From: Sporothrix humicola
Lineage: Eukaryota > Ascomycota > Sordariomycetes > Ophiostomatales > Ophiostomataceae
DNA length: 64,000 nt
Assembly: GCA_021396245.1 (NCBI GenBank)
Contig: WNYE01000013.1
Coordinates: 124,001 to 188,000 of the forward strand
Reading direction: 5' to 3'
Below are positions 10,338 through 21,946 of the stretch, one piece after another. Position 1 is the first letter of the stretch; the number at the start of each line of letters is the position of its first letter. A program made the position numbers and the translations under genes. The notes under the pieces are model-generated. The model was not told the DNA's origin. It searched no databases and was given only the letters and a program-made list of their open reading frames with translations.

Positions 10338-11661
10338 ACGGATGTTGCAGCCTTCTCTAGTTCATTTGTTTGAATTTTGAGGTGGTGGGTTGTAGCATGG
10401 TGTTTAGCTGTGGCAGAGGCGAGGCTGGGACGAGACAGGAAGAGACGACGACAGCCGTCTTGCGTTCTCGTCCCACCTCACCTCTAGACACACTCTCGGC
10501 GTCTTCTTTTTGCTTGTTACTTGTCGGCTTATATCTGGGTTTGGGTTCTTTCTTGTCTATCTTTTGGATCTGCATCTTTTTGTCTGTACTCGTTTACCTT
10601 TTCACCGCATGCTGTCACCCTCTTTGTTTACCCCTTTCTTTGCTTGCGCTCTCCTTTTTTGCTCTGTTTTAGCTGGCACCCACTACCTCGGCTTTTGCAT
10701 GTCTCTGTTGTCCATTGCAGCAAAAAGAGGCGCATCCGGCGTTTGTATGGCGTTGACGTTTCTCTTGTATGATATTAATTTTATGTTTTTATTCGATCAA
10801 AAGTTGTTTTTCTTGAAAATCCGATATTATTTGTGACTGTTTTTGATTTCTTTTATTTGGATATTTGATGAACATGGCTTGTTTGGACGTTGATTTGAAT
10901 GCCCATACGACAGCTGAGCTGAACTTGTTTCCAATTTGCTAATCTCTTCGTCACGCTTGACCTGCTTTGGACTAAGAGGCATTTCGTCCTTCTCCAATCT
11001 CTCAAGATTCTCCAATGGTTGTCGAGCTATCGTGGGCCATTGTGGCCCATCACGGCCTGGCGTCTACTTTCAGCTCAGCAGGCTTTCAGCCGCAACAGAC
11101 TTTTCCTCTTTGCGATGTGCAATTGCACGCTCGACCCTCCCAAATCACTCATCGTCTTGCGGGGCATGACGTTGAGGCGGACAGATCAAGAAAAGAGGAC
11201 AAAAGGGGACGACGAAAACAGCAAATGTGTGAATGAATGGATGCGTTTTGTGTTCCACAAGTGTGCCTTTCGAGTTCGCCATTTGCCAAGAGAGGCCCTG
11301 CAATTTCCCGGTTTTTGAATTTCGACTTTCAGCTGTCCCAGGTTGTGCAAGTTTGCTTTCCTCACGACGATGCCATGGAGGGGAGGTGCATATATATGTC
11401 GCTCCCCTGCTGTGTAGTCAAAAGTGCTTTCATGGCGAACTTCACTTCGTGTGAATGAACCAGCATTTTCGTTTGCAGACCGATCATTTGATGACTTGTG
11501 ACCGACGATACGACCTATTCTTCGATATCGCGACGACCGGCAACTTCGATATGATGTGACGACAACACGGCTTCGATGTTTGATATTGCATCCGACCATG
11601 GCATCAACCATTGGGCATCACGACGACACGACATGAATTCATCATGGCAACCGTTGACTGA
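10338..11661. other. Intergenic region, no gene recognised
   Basis: This is the 3' side of both NOP1 and the convergent methyltransferase gene. 10338-10830 is T-rich and pyrimidine-rich. 11480-11600 contains loosely repeated CGACGA and TTCGATAT words without a clear period. Open frames here have no domain signature. Confidence 0.5.
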
Positions 11662-12717
11662 TCATCCCGATATCGGTGTTGACATCTGTTTCCGCCGCAA
11701 AATGGCCACGACCAGCCAGCGTTTCCGCTCCGCAGCGTCCTCGATGCCCCGATCGGCACTCCATGGCCGCTCCTGGTCGTCGCAGTCTCGCTCCCAGATG
11801 GCCTCGATTTCCAGGTCGAGCTCGGCCAGCGCCTCCTCGTCGAAAAACGCCGCCACTTTCGGACGGCCCGTGTGAAACCCGCCAATGACCCAGCAGCGAG
11901 CATCTTGGTCTTCTTTCTTAAGAAACCAGTCAATGGACCTTCGCAGGTTGTCGTGCTGCCACGGCATCCACAGACAGTCGCAGGCGAAGACGCGGTCGTA
12001 CGCATGGTGTCCTTCCTGGGCAATGCCCGTGTCAAACTGGCCCCATTCATGACCGTCGACAGACACAATCGTCGAGGATGTCGGGTTCTTCGTGGGGGGT
12101 CCTGTCGGCTCCGAGAAGTCTTTGTTTTTGTTTTTTGAACTGCCCGCCGCCTTCACGTTTCGTGCCAGATTTGCCCTCAGATTGTTGAGCACGACGTCGG
12201 TCGGGTAGTCTGTGATGGCGACTCTCTTTGCCCCCAAGAGGGCGGCCATGATCGACGGCAAAGCGGTTCCAGCACCCAGCTCGACGCACGTCTTGCCAGC
12301 CACGTCAAAGTTGGTGATGGGGCAGTGCTCGCTCACGACCGGGTCTTCCTCCACAGCCGTTGCCGGGCCGGAACCGAGGAGATGGCGGATGCCGGTAGCC
12401 TTGTCATCATTAACAACTACTTGTGCCGCCGCCAGCAACGTCCCCGCCTCGACGAGCTTGGCCAGCAGCAGCGACGAGTTCCAGACGAAATGGCTAAACA
12501 GCTTGCGGTCGGCCTCGCCCGCTGGGTCGGTTACGGAAAGATGCAGGGGTTCCGGCAGATTGGGCGACGTATAGAGAACGCCATGGTCGGCGTCGCCATG
12601 CTGGTTGGTGATGTCGTCGGTGAAGATGACGCCGAGGGCCGAGAACATGAGATTTTCGGGGCTTTGGTCGTCTTCGTCGGCCGCGCCCGTCAGCGTCACA
12701 CGGGCGACGAGGGACAT
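11662..12717 (-). CDS. Family-16 SAM methyltransferase (EFM7/NNT1-like)
   Basis: Predicted cytosolic protein methyltransferase of the seven-beta-strand family once annotated in fungi as nicotinamide N-methyltransferase. Its yeast relative Efm7 modifies the N-terminal region of elongation factor eEF1A. Single exon, 351 residues. I chose the ATG at 12717 (MSLVARVTLTG), although the frame extends upstream to 12783, because the upstream residues are not family-like. SAM motif I, VELGAGTALP, is at residues 145-154 and is followed by GAKRVAITDYP, which closes on an acidic residue as in motif II. The family signature then appears as RVFACDCLWMPWQHDNLRRS, where the substrate-side motif lies. There is a low-complexity linker of Ser, Lys and Asn before it. 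The exact substrate cannot be read from sequence. Confidence 0.87.
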   Translation of the reverse strand: MSLVARVTLTGAADEDDQSPENLMFSALGVIFTDDITNQHGDADHGVLYTSPNLPEPLHLSVTDPAGEADRKLFSHFVWNSSLLLAKLVEAGTLLAAAQVVVNDDKATGIRHLLGSGPATAVEEDPVVSEHCPITNFDVAGKTCVELGAGTALPSIMAALLGAKRVAITDYPTDVVLNNLRANLARNVKAAGSSKNKNKDFSEPTGPPTKNPTSSTIVSVDGHEWGQFDTGIAQEGHHAYDRVFACDCLWMPWQHDNLRRSIDWFLKKEDQDARCWVIGGFHTGRPKVAAFFDEEALAELDLEIEAIWERDCDDQERPWSADRGIEDAAERKRWLVVAILRRKQMSTPISG

Positions 12718-13674
12718 TCTGAAGGTATTGATATTGAACGATGCGACCAAACGAAGAAAACGAACCTGAGTTGACCGCTTCACCTTTCCTATCCTATCCT
12801 ATCCTATCGTATCCTGCCCTGATCCCTCCACGTCCTCGTCCGAGTTGGCGATATGACACAGCATCAGCCTGCACACCAGGATTTTCCTCCATCGTGGGGC
12901 CCTGATTTTCTTGATTTTTTGTTTACTGTGCAGCAGTCTGTGCTAATTCTTCTGAAGTGCCCCTCTCATTTTGGTGGAGACTCTCTTCAGAAAAAAGACC
13001 GGCTTGTCCATCCTTCCTATTCACCGCTGCCAGGCGATATCATCACTTTTTCTACTTGATAGACGAGAGGGATTTAGTGCCGATAGAGGGCGGCGGGGAT
13101 TCCTGGGAGAAGTACAGGAAGCGAGACCGAGAGAGGATTCATCGGTCATATCACCAGACGCAAGGCGTTTTTCATCATCTCAGCATTTCACTTTTTTGGC
13201 TTCAATTCTGATTATGAAAACTGATATATCGGATTGAAAGATCAAAGATTGAACGATTGAAAATTTGGATTGAAAATTAAGCAAGGGTATCGGTATCGAG
13301 CCGCCTTTTTTAAGGTGTCCCTCTCTAGGAAAGAAGAGAGACGAGGTAAAGGACAGTGGCTGGCTGGAGTAAGAAGAAAGCTATGGAAAAGAGAAAGACA
13401 AGCAAAAAAAGATCCAAAAAGCAAAACCAAAAGACAAGAAATAGCTATTAAGACACACCCCCAGAAGAGGATTGAGCAGATAAAAACCCAGAAAGAAAAA
13501 GATTGCCCATATCATTCCAGACAGAAGATAATAATAAAAAAGATCATGAAACCCAGCGTCAAGTCATTAAGCCCAGTAGTATATAAGTGCCGCACGAGAG
13601 GGGTCGTCTCATGGGCACGGAGGTGAAGAGGAGAGAGAAGAGGGTATAAAGGGAGAGGTAGAAAGAGGAGCACC
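12718..13674. other. Methyltransferase promoter and zinc-finger gene 3' region
   Basis: A short pentanucleotide microsatellite of the TATCC type (four units and a degenerate fifth) lies at 12787-12812, about 70-95 bp upstream of the methyltransferase start. 13310-13560 is purine-rich on the plus strand, i.e. pyrimidine-rich for a transcript of the zinc-finger gene, and probably holds its 3' untranslated region. No gene recognised. Confidence 0.5.
12787..12812. repeat. (TATCC)n microsatellite
   Basis: Four near-perfect 5-bp units followed by a TATCG/TATCC variant are directly visible just upstream of the methyltransferase gene. Confidence 0.8.
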
Positions 13675-15815
13675 TTAGATGCCGGCCTGCATCTGCTTGA
13701 TCTGCTCGGCAGTCGGGTCGTCCGAGATCCAGGGGCCCTTCTCCTCCTCAGTGGCGGTCAGGAAGCCCTCGGCGCGCTTGAGCGTCTGGACATCGAGGTC
13801 GGTGACGTAGGCCTTGCCGTCCGAGAGCTTGAGGCGCACCTCGTGCTCCGTCGACAGCATCATGTCGTCCTTGGCCAGGCGGCGCGGGCCCTCAAACACG
13901 GTCATGACACGCTTGCGCATCGTCATCTGGCCCTTGTCGAAGCCCCACGACGTAGGGTAGTTCTGCCGGCTGCGGCGCGACCGCGGCTTGCCCGTGAAGG
14001 GAACGCCACCGCGCGAGTGCGTGAGACCGCGAGACTTTTGCACACCGTTGGCCGGGCCCGTCTTGGCCTTCTTGGGCGAGCCCGAGGTGCCGCGGAACGA
14101 GCCGTCCTTGGGGCTCTCGTCGTCACCAGCGGCATCCTCGTCGTCCATCTCCTCCTCGTCATCGTCGCCGCCGTGGGTCGAGTCGGCCGCTGTCGAGAAC
14201 ACCTGGTTCTTCTCGAGCGTGGCCTGGACCTCGCGGTCGTTCTCAACCTCAGCCAGGCGCGAGGCGTTGACGGCCTCGGCAGGGTCCTCCTGCTGCACAA
14301 TGCGCAGCACACAGTCGTCCAAGTGCTCGTAAAAGTCCTGGGCGTTGGAGAAGGTCTGCGAACACGTGCTGCACTTGCCGGTAGCATCGGGCGCGTACGT
14401 CGACAGCTTCTGCGGGTTGGCGCCGTTGGAGCCGGCGGGGCGCTTGCGGCTGTTGGGCGGGTTCTGCTCGACACCGTGCACAGAAGTCAGATGGCGCTTG
14501 AAGACGTCGGCGCGGTTAAACGACTTCTCGGCGGGCGAGCCGGAACCCGGGCAGAAACCGCACACCATTGTGCCCTTGTAGTGGGTGAGGGTGTGGCGGT
14601 TCTTGTCGTACTTGCGGGCAAAGCCCTTGATGTTGTACTCGCAGGTGTGGATGGGGCACTTTTCCGGGCGCTCCGTCAGATGCGTGAGCATGTGTGCCTT
14701 GAGATCCTTGAAGCGGCGGCCGCAAGTGGGATCCGGGCACTTCTCCTTGCTCTCACCATCCGACGAGGCGGGGTCGGCCGAAAAACCAGAGAACGAGCTC
14801 CGGCTGTCCCGGCTGCCGCGGCTAACCTGGCTGCGCTTGTCGTCCATGGGCGTGGGCGTCAGGTAGGGGCTGCTAAACTGAGTGTAAGCGCCGGTGCCAG
14901 TGGCGTAGGGTGAGATGGAGTCGGCCTTGAGCTCAGGCGAGCGTCTGGGCGAAGCCGAGTAGGCAGCGGGGTTTGGCGGCTGCATTTGCGGGTAGGCGTC
15001 GAGGGTCGTCGGGATGCCCATTGTGCGGACTTGGGAGTGAAGAATGGTTGGATCTGCTGTAAAAAAAGAGCGCGGAGATAAAAGAGTCAGCAGGGTCCTT
15101 CGGTAATCTAAGGCGTTCTCCATTTTGGCCAATGTTTTTAGGGCCACTGTATTTCGTGTATTTTGCAACGTTTTGAATGAGGCGTTTTGTATTTCGTCCC
15201 ATTTCGTAGTTTCGCCTCTCTTTCTTTTTTTTTTCTGGGCCATTCGCCTTATTGGGTGGTGCAATTTTCACTTTTGTGCACAAGAAAAGAGATGTGTAAC
15301 GTACCAATGAAGGACTTGGGCTGCGGGAAATCAAAGTGCGCAAACTCGTCCATGTGGCTGTTGGTGTAGCTGTACTCGCCGGGGCCGAAAAAGTCGCCTT
15401 GGCTCACAATGTTTGGGCTGACGCTCAGAACCTGTGGTGCCGGCCACTCGGCCACGCTCGTCGGGATGTCGTGATGCGAACGCGGCGAGCCGACTGCAGA
15501 CGAGGGCGCAGACGGGCCCGAGGCGGTAGAGAGGCTGGAAGATGAGATGCGCATTTCGGAGTCTTCGTAGTACATGGTTGGTGACATGTGGTCACCAAAC
15601 ATGCTCGTAAACGGAAGATCGGTGGTGTAGATGATGCCGTTGCTGTTGCTGCCGTCGTCGTAGGGTCCTGATGTTGGCGGGAGGAAGGTTTGCTGTGATC
15701 TGGGAAAGAACCGGCTGGGCGACATGTGCTGGTTGGAAGTCATGGAAGGCGAAGCAAAAACACCCTGTGGTGGCTCGGGGTAGAGCGAGCTGTATTCGTC
15801 GGAGCCGTTGCTCAT
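13675..15815 (-). CDS. C2H2 zinc-finger protein, 630 aa
   Basis: Probable sequence-specific transcription factor. Exons on the minus strand are 15305-15815 and 13675-15056; the 248-nt intron has a GTACGT donor and an ACAG acceptor and keeps frame (FIADPTIL across the junction). Residues 1-170 are Ser/Pro/Tyr-rich and disordered, as in many activation regions. Three zinc fingers follow: C277/C282/H292/H296, C304/C309/H325/H329 and C336/C339/H359/H364. The third has a Gly-rich insertion (CGFCPGSGSPAEKSFNRADV) between its cysteine and histidine pairs. Further on, CSTCSQTFSNAQDFYEHLDDC looks like a fourth, degenerate C2HC finger. An acidic stretch (DDDEEEMDDEDAAGDDE) and a basic segment (GKPRSRRSRQNYP), possibly nuclear-localising, come next. 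The upstream side borders the 30-kb gene-poor interval. I do not recognise a specific characterised orthologue. Confidence 0.88.
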
Positions 15816-17000
15816 TTTGTCGGGAGGAAAGGGAGAGAAGAGAAGAAAGAAAAAGAGGAAAGGGTCTGAGAAAGAGCCAAGGGAGAGGAAGAGAGGCGAG
15901 AAAAAGAAGAGGAATTCGGAGGGCTCCTCAAATACCGTTACGAGCAAAAGAGGGGAGCAATGGTGGCAAGGACAGCAGAGAAATGAGAGAAATAAGGGAA
16001 ACGAGGCAAGTAGAGGCCGGAGGAACGCAGGTAGAGTGAGACTTTGCGAGTTGAGATGCTTAGGGATGTCTCAAAAAAGTAGAGTAACACTTGGAAACTG
16101 CGTGTGATAGACAACAAGATGGTACTAAAAGAGGCCGGTTAGAGCGCGTTTCTCCGGGATCAACATCGACCTAGACAAGAAGAAGAAGGCGAGGGAGCGG
16201 CTGCTGGCGTGCTCGGCGTGGAAAAGTTTTGCATTTGCTGGAGAGCAACTTACATTAGAGGATGCGAAGTTCGGATGAAAGATATGAGCTTGTGGAGGTC
16301 GAATTAATGCGGAGTTGTGATGTTATATATTTGTGTGGTTGTCAGGTTGTAAAATTATGAATATGTTGTATGTTGATGAGGCGTCGAGTCGGTAAAACGA
16401 AGGTGGAGGGCAGCTTGTGTGATGAAGTGAGTGAGAATCAACAAGATGCAGCGAGAGTCAACAAAGAGCCGGATGTTGCTTTGAAGAATTGGAATGAGGA
16501 CTAAAACAAGAGAAACGAGACCGTTCGTTTTGGGAGTTAGAAGATGGGGCAGTCGACGAGAGATATATACTCAGATGCTCCACGCTGCGTTTGGCTTTGA
16601 TAGAAAACGAGTGTTTAAAAAAACGGCTTTCGTTCTTTCCGCACACAACACGCAGTCCCGCGAGGATCTGGTCTGCGTTGGATAGGGCAGAGACGAAAGA
16701 AGCCAAAGAAAGAGGCTTGGACATGGGTATCTGGGAACAGGGGGGGAGGGGTGTGGGAACGAACTCAGATGTGGGTGTAGGTGTGGGTGTGGGGGTGTGC
16801 AAGAAAATACAGGAGGAAGAAGCAAAGACTGAGCGGTCGAGAAAATAGGGAATAGGAGGGTGCGTCTTTCTTTCCCAGGAGCTGCAGAGTCAAACTGTGG
16901 AGGGTACACTGGTACCAAGGCAAGTGACAAGACACCAGGTACCTTTCCTCATCACCTCTGGGTCCCCTGTGTCCTTTTTTGCTTTTGGGCTTCCCTGGTC
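15816..17000. other. Probable leader and promoter of the zinc-finger gene
   Basis: 15826-16020 is strongly purine-rich on the plus strand, so the transcript of the zinc-finger gene would have a pyrimidine-rich leader, as other genes here do. A G-rich degenerate hexamer (GTGGGT-like) occurs at 16769-16798. No coding region is recognised. The true transcription start is unknown. Confidence 0.4.
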
Positions 17001-20000
17001 GAGTCTAAACCACACGCCCGCGTCGTTTACCTTTTTGTCTTTTTGTGTCTGTTCTGAATCAGAACAAGTGGATAGGCACCATGTTTCTCTTCTTTGCTTC
17101 TTTCTTCCACAGTGGGTATGCTTGGCGGGTTTTCTTTCCCTTTCCCTTGCCCTTTTTCCTGCGAGAAATAGATCGAAGAAAGAAGAAAGAAGCGCGCGAG
17201 ACCGGACGAGCGAGCACAGCCTGCTTTTCCTTCAATATTTCAGTGTTCCCGTGAACATTGTTTGTCTGCTGGGCCGTCCGAGGCTCTTTTTTCCTTTTTG
17301 TTTCCAAGGCATACCGTTGGCGAGGCTCTGTTCATGACTACTGCCGACCGTTGACCGAAGTCGGGACGGCCACGGCTCTTCCAGTCATGCCGGCGAATGT
17401 TGACTTTGGGGTAAAAGTGAGGCTCTAGCCAGTTCGCCTTGTTGACTTTGTGAGTGCTATCGGAGACATATCTTGCGGGCAAAGTGTTCAACCGCAAGGA
17501 ATCATTTCACAGTCTCCCAGCGCCAGGGAATGCAGGAGACAGGAGACGGGAGGTCGGGTCTGGGCCAGGAAAGGCCCTGTCGGTTTTCTCAATGTGTATT
17601 TTCTTATTTTGCTTTTCCCTCATCTTTTCGATGCTTCATGGGCTTCATGCTCCTCGTGTCCTGGCCAGTCCTATCCCAGACCGCACCACCCCCAGTAAAA
17701 AATGGGAGGGAAAGGGAGGAAACAAACCAAGTGAAAAGTGCCAGTGTCCACTGGACGGGAGAGAGCCCTGTTGGCGGCACACCTCTTGGGTGTGGAAACG
17801 CGACTATTCCTAGTCTGGAGCAGCGAAGCGAAAAACACGACAGCGGAAAGGACCCTTCTGGATGGATGGTTGGCCCCGCGGATCATAATGAACCTGTGTT
17901 AATAACGTTATTTTGCTGGGTTCTGTGGTCTTGTGTGGTAGGGTCGCAGTAAGTTTTTGCCAGGACACATTCCGCGCTGCAACCCCCTGTACTCACAGGA
18001 GAATAGGCATTCTCAGCATCTCACAAGCAGTAATACTTGGAGCTGCCGGCCGTGTCGTGCCAGATGCAAGGATGGATATCGAAGAATTTGTCGTTTGTCC
18101 GCCGTGAGAGTAATATCACCGTTTTCGTCCAGGCTTCCTTCGAGGGCAGGGCAGACATGGAGTGCAGAGTAGATAGAGGCGAGTCGAAAAGGGACTCTGT
18201 GTAGACTTGTGTGCACTTGCAAATGTCATGTTGTGTGGTGATGAAATTACGTTTCCCACGTTTTCCGTTGTTTTCTCGACGCCTTCCCAGATTAGCTCTA
18301 ACAAGTATGCTTTTTGGGAGGAAAGAGCAGGGCAGGTCCTTGCCTCGCTCCTTCTGTGTCTAACTCATGATGAATTGTTGACTTTGGCAAGAACGACCAC
18401 TGCCGAACTGGCCGGGATTCGCACCTACGGAAAGAGCCTACGAGAACACTGTCTGTGCAAGTAATATTATTCACCCGATTCCTTCAAAAAAATTTTGTTG
18501 ATTATTTCTTATTTTCGTATGTCCTTGTCATGAAATTGAAGTGCCCTTGATCTTGTTCCGTCTTATTTTAGACACGAAACACGCATAGAAAATAAGGACA
18601 GGGCAGCAACGTACGGGTTTTGGAGCGAGAATAGGATTTCGTACGAGATATTCGTGCTAGTGGAAAGAACGACCGGCAAGTTTGTACTTTGTAGTGTCGT
18701 AGTGGCATCTCACTTTACGGTTTTAGGGGTGGTGCCTGTGTAATCGACAGGGGCATCGGAGCGTTCCTGGGTCACAACGCCGACTGGTAAAGTGGCAGAG
18801 GCAAAAAAGTAGACAAGACAGACAGGCGAAACATTCCTGGCTTGTCGTGGTGTCTGATGTCGGCCACTCGTAAATGGTGCCAACAGGCGCTGTCGCCGAG
18901 GAGGTGTGGTTGTGTCGCGCAGTAAGTGGTCGTTCCTTCCTGACAGAGCCTCTTGTGCTCTTTCCCTGCTCTCTTCTGAGAATTCTCAGATGACGCTCTT
19001 TCCTCTGTTTTTCGCTTGACCGCTGAGCCACCTCCACCATCACGCTGTGAGGTTGCACTACAGGTCTCTTTTGGTAGCTTTGCGCGCCGCCCGCAGTGCA
19101 GTATTGTCTGTATGTACGGAGTAGTATGCATTATCTGACGACTGTATCGCTCTTTCCTTACATCCTCGGTATGTTATTTATTGTTTTGCTCCTTCCAAAA
19201 GGCACACACCCCCATCTTCCGCGCTTATGCCTCTCCAAGTGGAGTGGAGTCGGCTCCCTCCCTGATTCCCCCCCGCCACACTCTCTTTTCTGTGTTTCTG
19301 TTCGCTATTCCCTCCTGCGATTCTGTTACAAAATCCTCACTAGCAGCACTAGGAGCACAAACAGCACTAACAGACGTACTTTTTAGTGGCAGACTGACGC
19401 GCTAATACCGTCCTGGCCTTGCCGCTAAAACAAAACCACCAACTGCCTTCTCTGTTTCCGCTGTGTGGCTTAGGGCCTTAAACTGCCGACAGGCGAAGCA
19501 GAAAAAGTCTCGTCATATTGGAAAGAGAAAAGAACCAATAAATGACGACGGGGAGTTCCGTATGACAAGTTCTTTTTTTTCCCCTCGTTTGTTCCCTCGT
19601 CGTGGAGACAAGTGACAGTGCATGTGCATGGAATATTGGTATCAAAACCTCAGTAGTAAAAAAAAATCATGCTTCGTACTCGATAAAAGAAGCGAGTTTA
19701 GACGGACAGAATACTAAAAAGAATTTCAAGAGAATATTACATACTAAAAATATAGTATTGTTGTGCCACCCGTTAGGTCAGGTAGATCAGGGCTTGTGGC
19801 TTTGTTGTTTGTCACCTCATCCCTTTCCTCGTCTGTTGGAAACCGAGATGTTTAAAAAAAGAAACACCACAATCTATTAAGCTTGCTTGCCGGGCAATGT
19901 CTGTTATTAATCTTCTTATTTTTGTATTATCATTACTATTTCCTGCCCACGTTGGCGGGACACAAAGGCTTGGAGGATTCTTGGGGGCCAGATGTTAATT

Positions 20001-21916
20001 GCTGGTCAAGATGCAAAAAGGTACGAATGGCACAAGAGGCACAAAAAGGCTTGAAAAGTGCGGGATGGGGATATCTTACACACGCACGTCGCCAGGCTCG
20101 CCAAATGAGAATGAGGTCAGAGAGATCGGAGGAATGAGCCTCAATGCCGATTTTTAGATCTTAAGCTGTTGGGCTGCCGTGGCGGCCGCTGCCCTACGAA
20201 CAAAACATAGTCAGTAGCATATGATGCCGATTATGGTGGAGGCTCAAAGCTTGACAGCGGGGCTGTGACCCAAGAGGTGCATACTGGGTTGCATACATCG
20301 TATATGGGTGTGCCATTAATTGTGTGCCAGAGATATTTTTATACTTGACGCTCGTTGGCTAAAAAGCGTTCTTACAGGCTACGACATCGCAGTGGTGTGA
20401 ACTGAGCAATAGTTGTAGGGCGCTCCGAATTGATGGGATGTGCTGGCTTGTTTATTTCTCGTTAGAATGAGGAGAAAATCAAAATGGCATTACTACGTCA
20501 GTCGAACGACTTCAATTATTCAAAATAAAATATTCTACGAAAGGGAGAATAGAAGAGGACTAGCAATGACAGCACAGACAAGTCCCAAGAGGCTTGGTAT
20601 TTTCCCCCTCGAAGACCAAGACAGCCAATAAACCAGGCTCGTGGGCCCTCTGGCCCTGTGATCGGTTTTCTAGTTTCCATATCTCTAGTTAAAACAGCAC
20701 AGCCTTATGAGACTAGGTTCTTGACACTCTTGGGTGGCCTTGGAAAGCCTTAGGGGCCTTTTTTGAATCATGGACTAACCAGATGTCACCATCTTGCATT
20801 GACAAGGCCGTCACTGCCGTCTATCTTTTTCTTTTACTAGGTCCGAATAGGCACCTCGGCTCTGCTTTGGGAGGGGACTTTGTGCGTCGACTTTTTCCAT
20901 TTCTCCATGTCTGTTCATCTACTTCTGGACAATGACCTCAGTTTTTCTGGAGGTTATTGCTCTCAAATAAGTCGGACCACGGTCCGTTAAACGGGGAAGG
21001 CGGGCTGTGTTTACCACTCGCATGACTGCACGTCTTTCTTGCATGTGCATTGTCTCTCCTGTATCATTCTGTATCTATCTGTACACCGTATGTATGTATT
21101 TGAATTTATCTGCATCCCATGCAGAGATAACCATGCCCGAGAGATATTAGATAATAGCATCATCCTGCCGAATAGGACGATCTTTAGCCGGCGACAGTGA
21201 GAGAGAGGAGAAAAGAATCGAAAAGGCCTGTTATTTGCCATGCTCTCCGCTATCCGACGGGATGGGCACTCATCATCGCTCATCTCTCTCATCTCATCGC
21301 CCCCCGTCTATCGACTATCCACCATCGAGACTATCGCTCATCTCTCCAAGCCATGAATACGACATTGCTCTTACCGACCGCATGGAAACCACGGAGATGG
21401 CGAGGAAACAAGCAAGACCACATAAGATAAATTCCACGAGAAACGAGAAAAGGGGAGAAAAAGAAACAACAATTATGCGATGGCCAATTTCGCGATATTG
21501 CCCAACATCTTTGCCCAACTTACACCAGGCCCCCGTCTCCCCGAATCCCATCCGTCTGGGTCGCTGATCTGGTTGGTCTCGATGCCCTTGTCTGTCGTCT
21601 ATTTTTCGGTATTTTTCTTGTTTGTCTTGTTTGTCTCTGATGTGATCTTTGGGAATCCCGCGATGTTACCCTGATGTATCTCTCTTGTCTCTTTCGTGGT
21701 CATGATTGTCTTGTTCCAATTTCCAGTCGCCGACCTGCTGGATCCGGCCTCTTGCCAGTTTCTGCAGTTTCTTTTTCACATCATCGTCGTGATTCTTTGT
21801 CTCCGACGAATTCCCATCCGCTTTGAAAATCCCTGAATATTCCACAGAGATCCTGGATGTCCCAGCATTGGCACTGTAAACAATCCCCCGTACTAGGTCT
21901 AAAACAGTGGACTTTG

Positions 21917-21946
21917 GCGAATAACACCCTGTAAGGTGTCATTCGC
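21917..21946. repeat. Hairpin, 12-nt arms, 6-nt loop
   Basis: GCGAATAACACC (21917-21928) and GGTGTCATTCGC (21935-21946) are inverted copies with a single mismatch, separated by CTGTAA. It lies in non-coding sequence with no neighbouring gene, so it is not an obvious terminator. Confidence 0.75.

Noticed and set aside
13843..14913. 356-codon frame opposite the zinc-finger gene
   Set aside because: It is antisense to a clear C2H2 coding region; GC-rich third positions suppress stops on the opposite strand.
18395..18440. Possible minus-strand tRNA T-arm (GCGAATCCC)
   Set aside because: The T loop lacks TTC, and the flanking stem does not pair.
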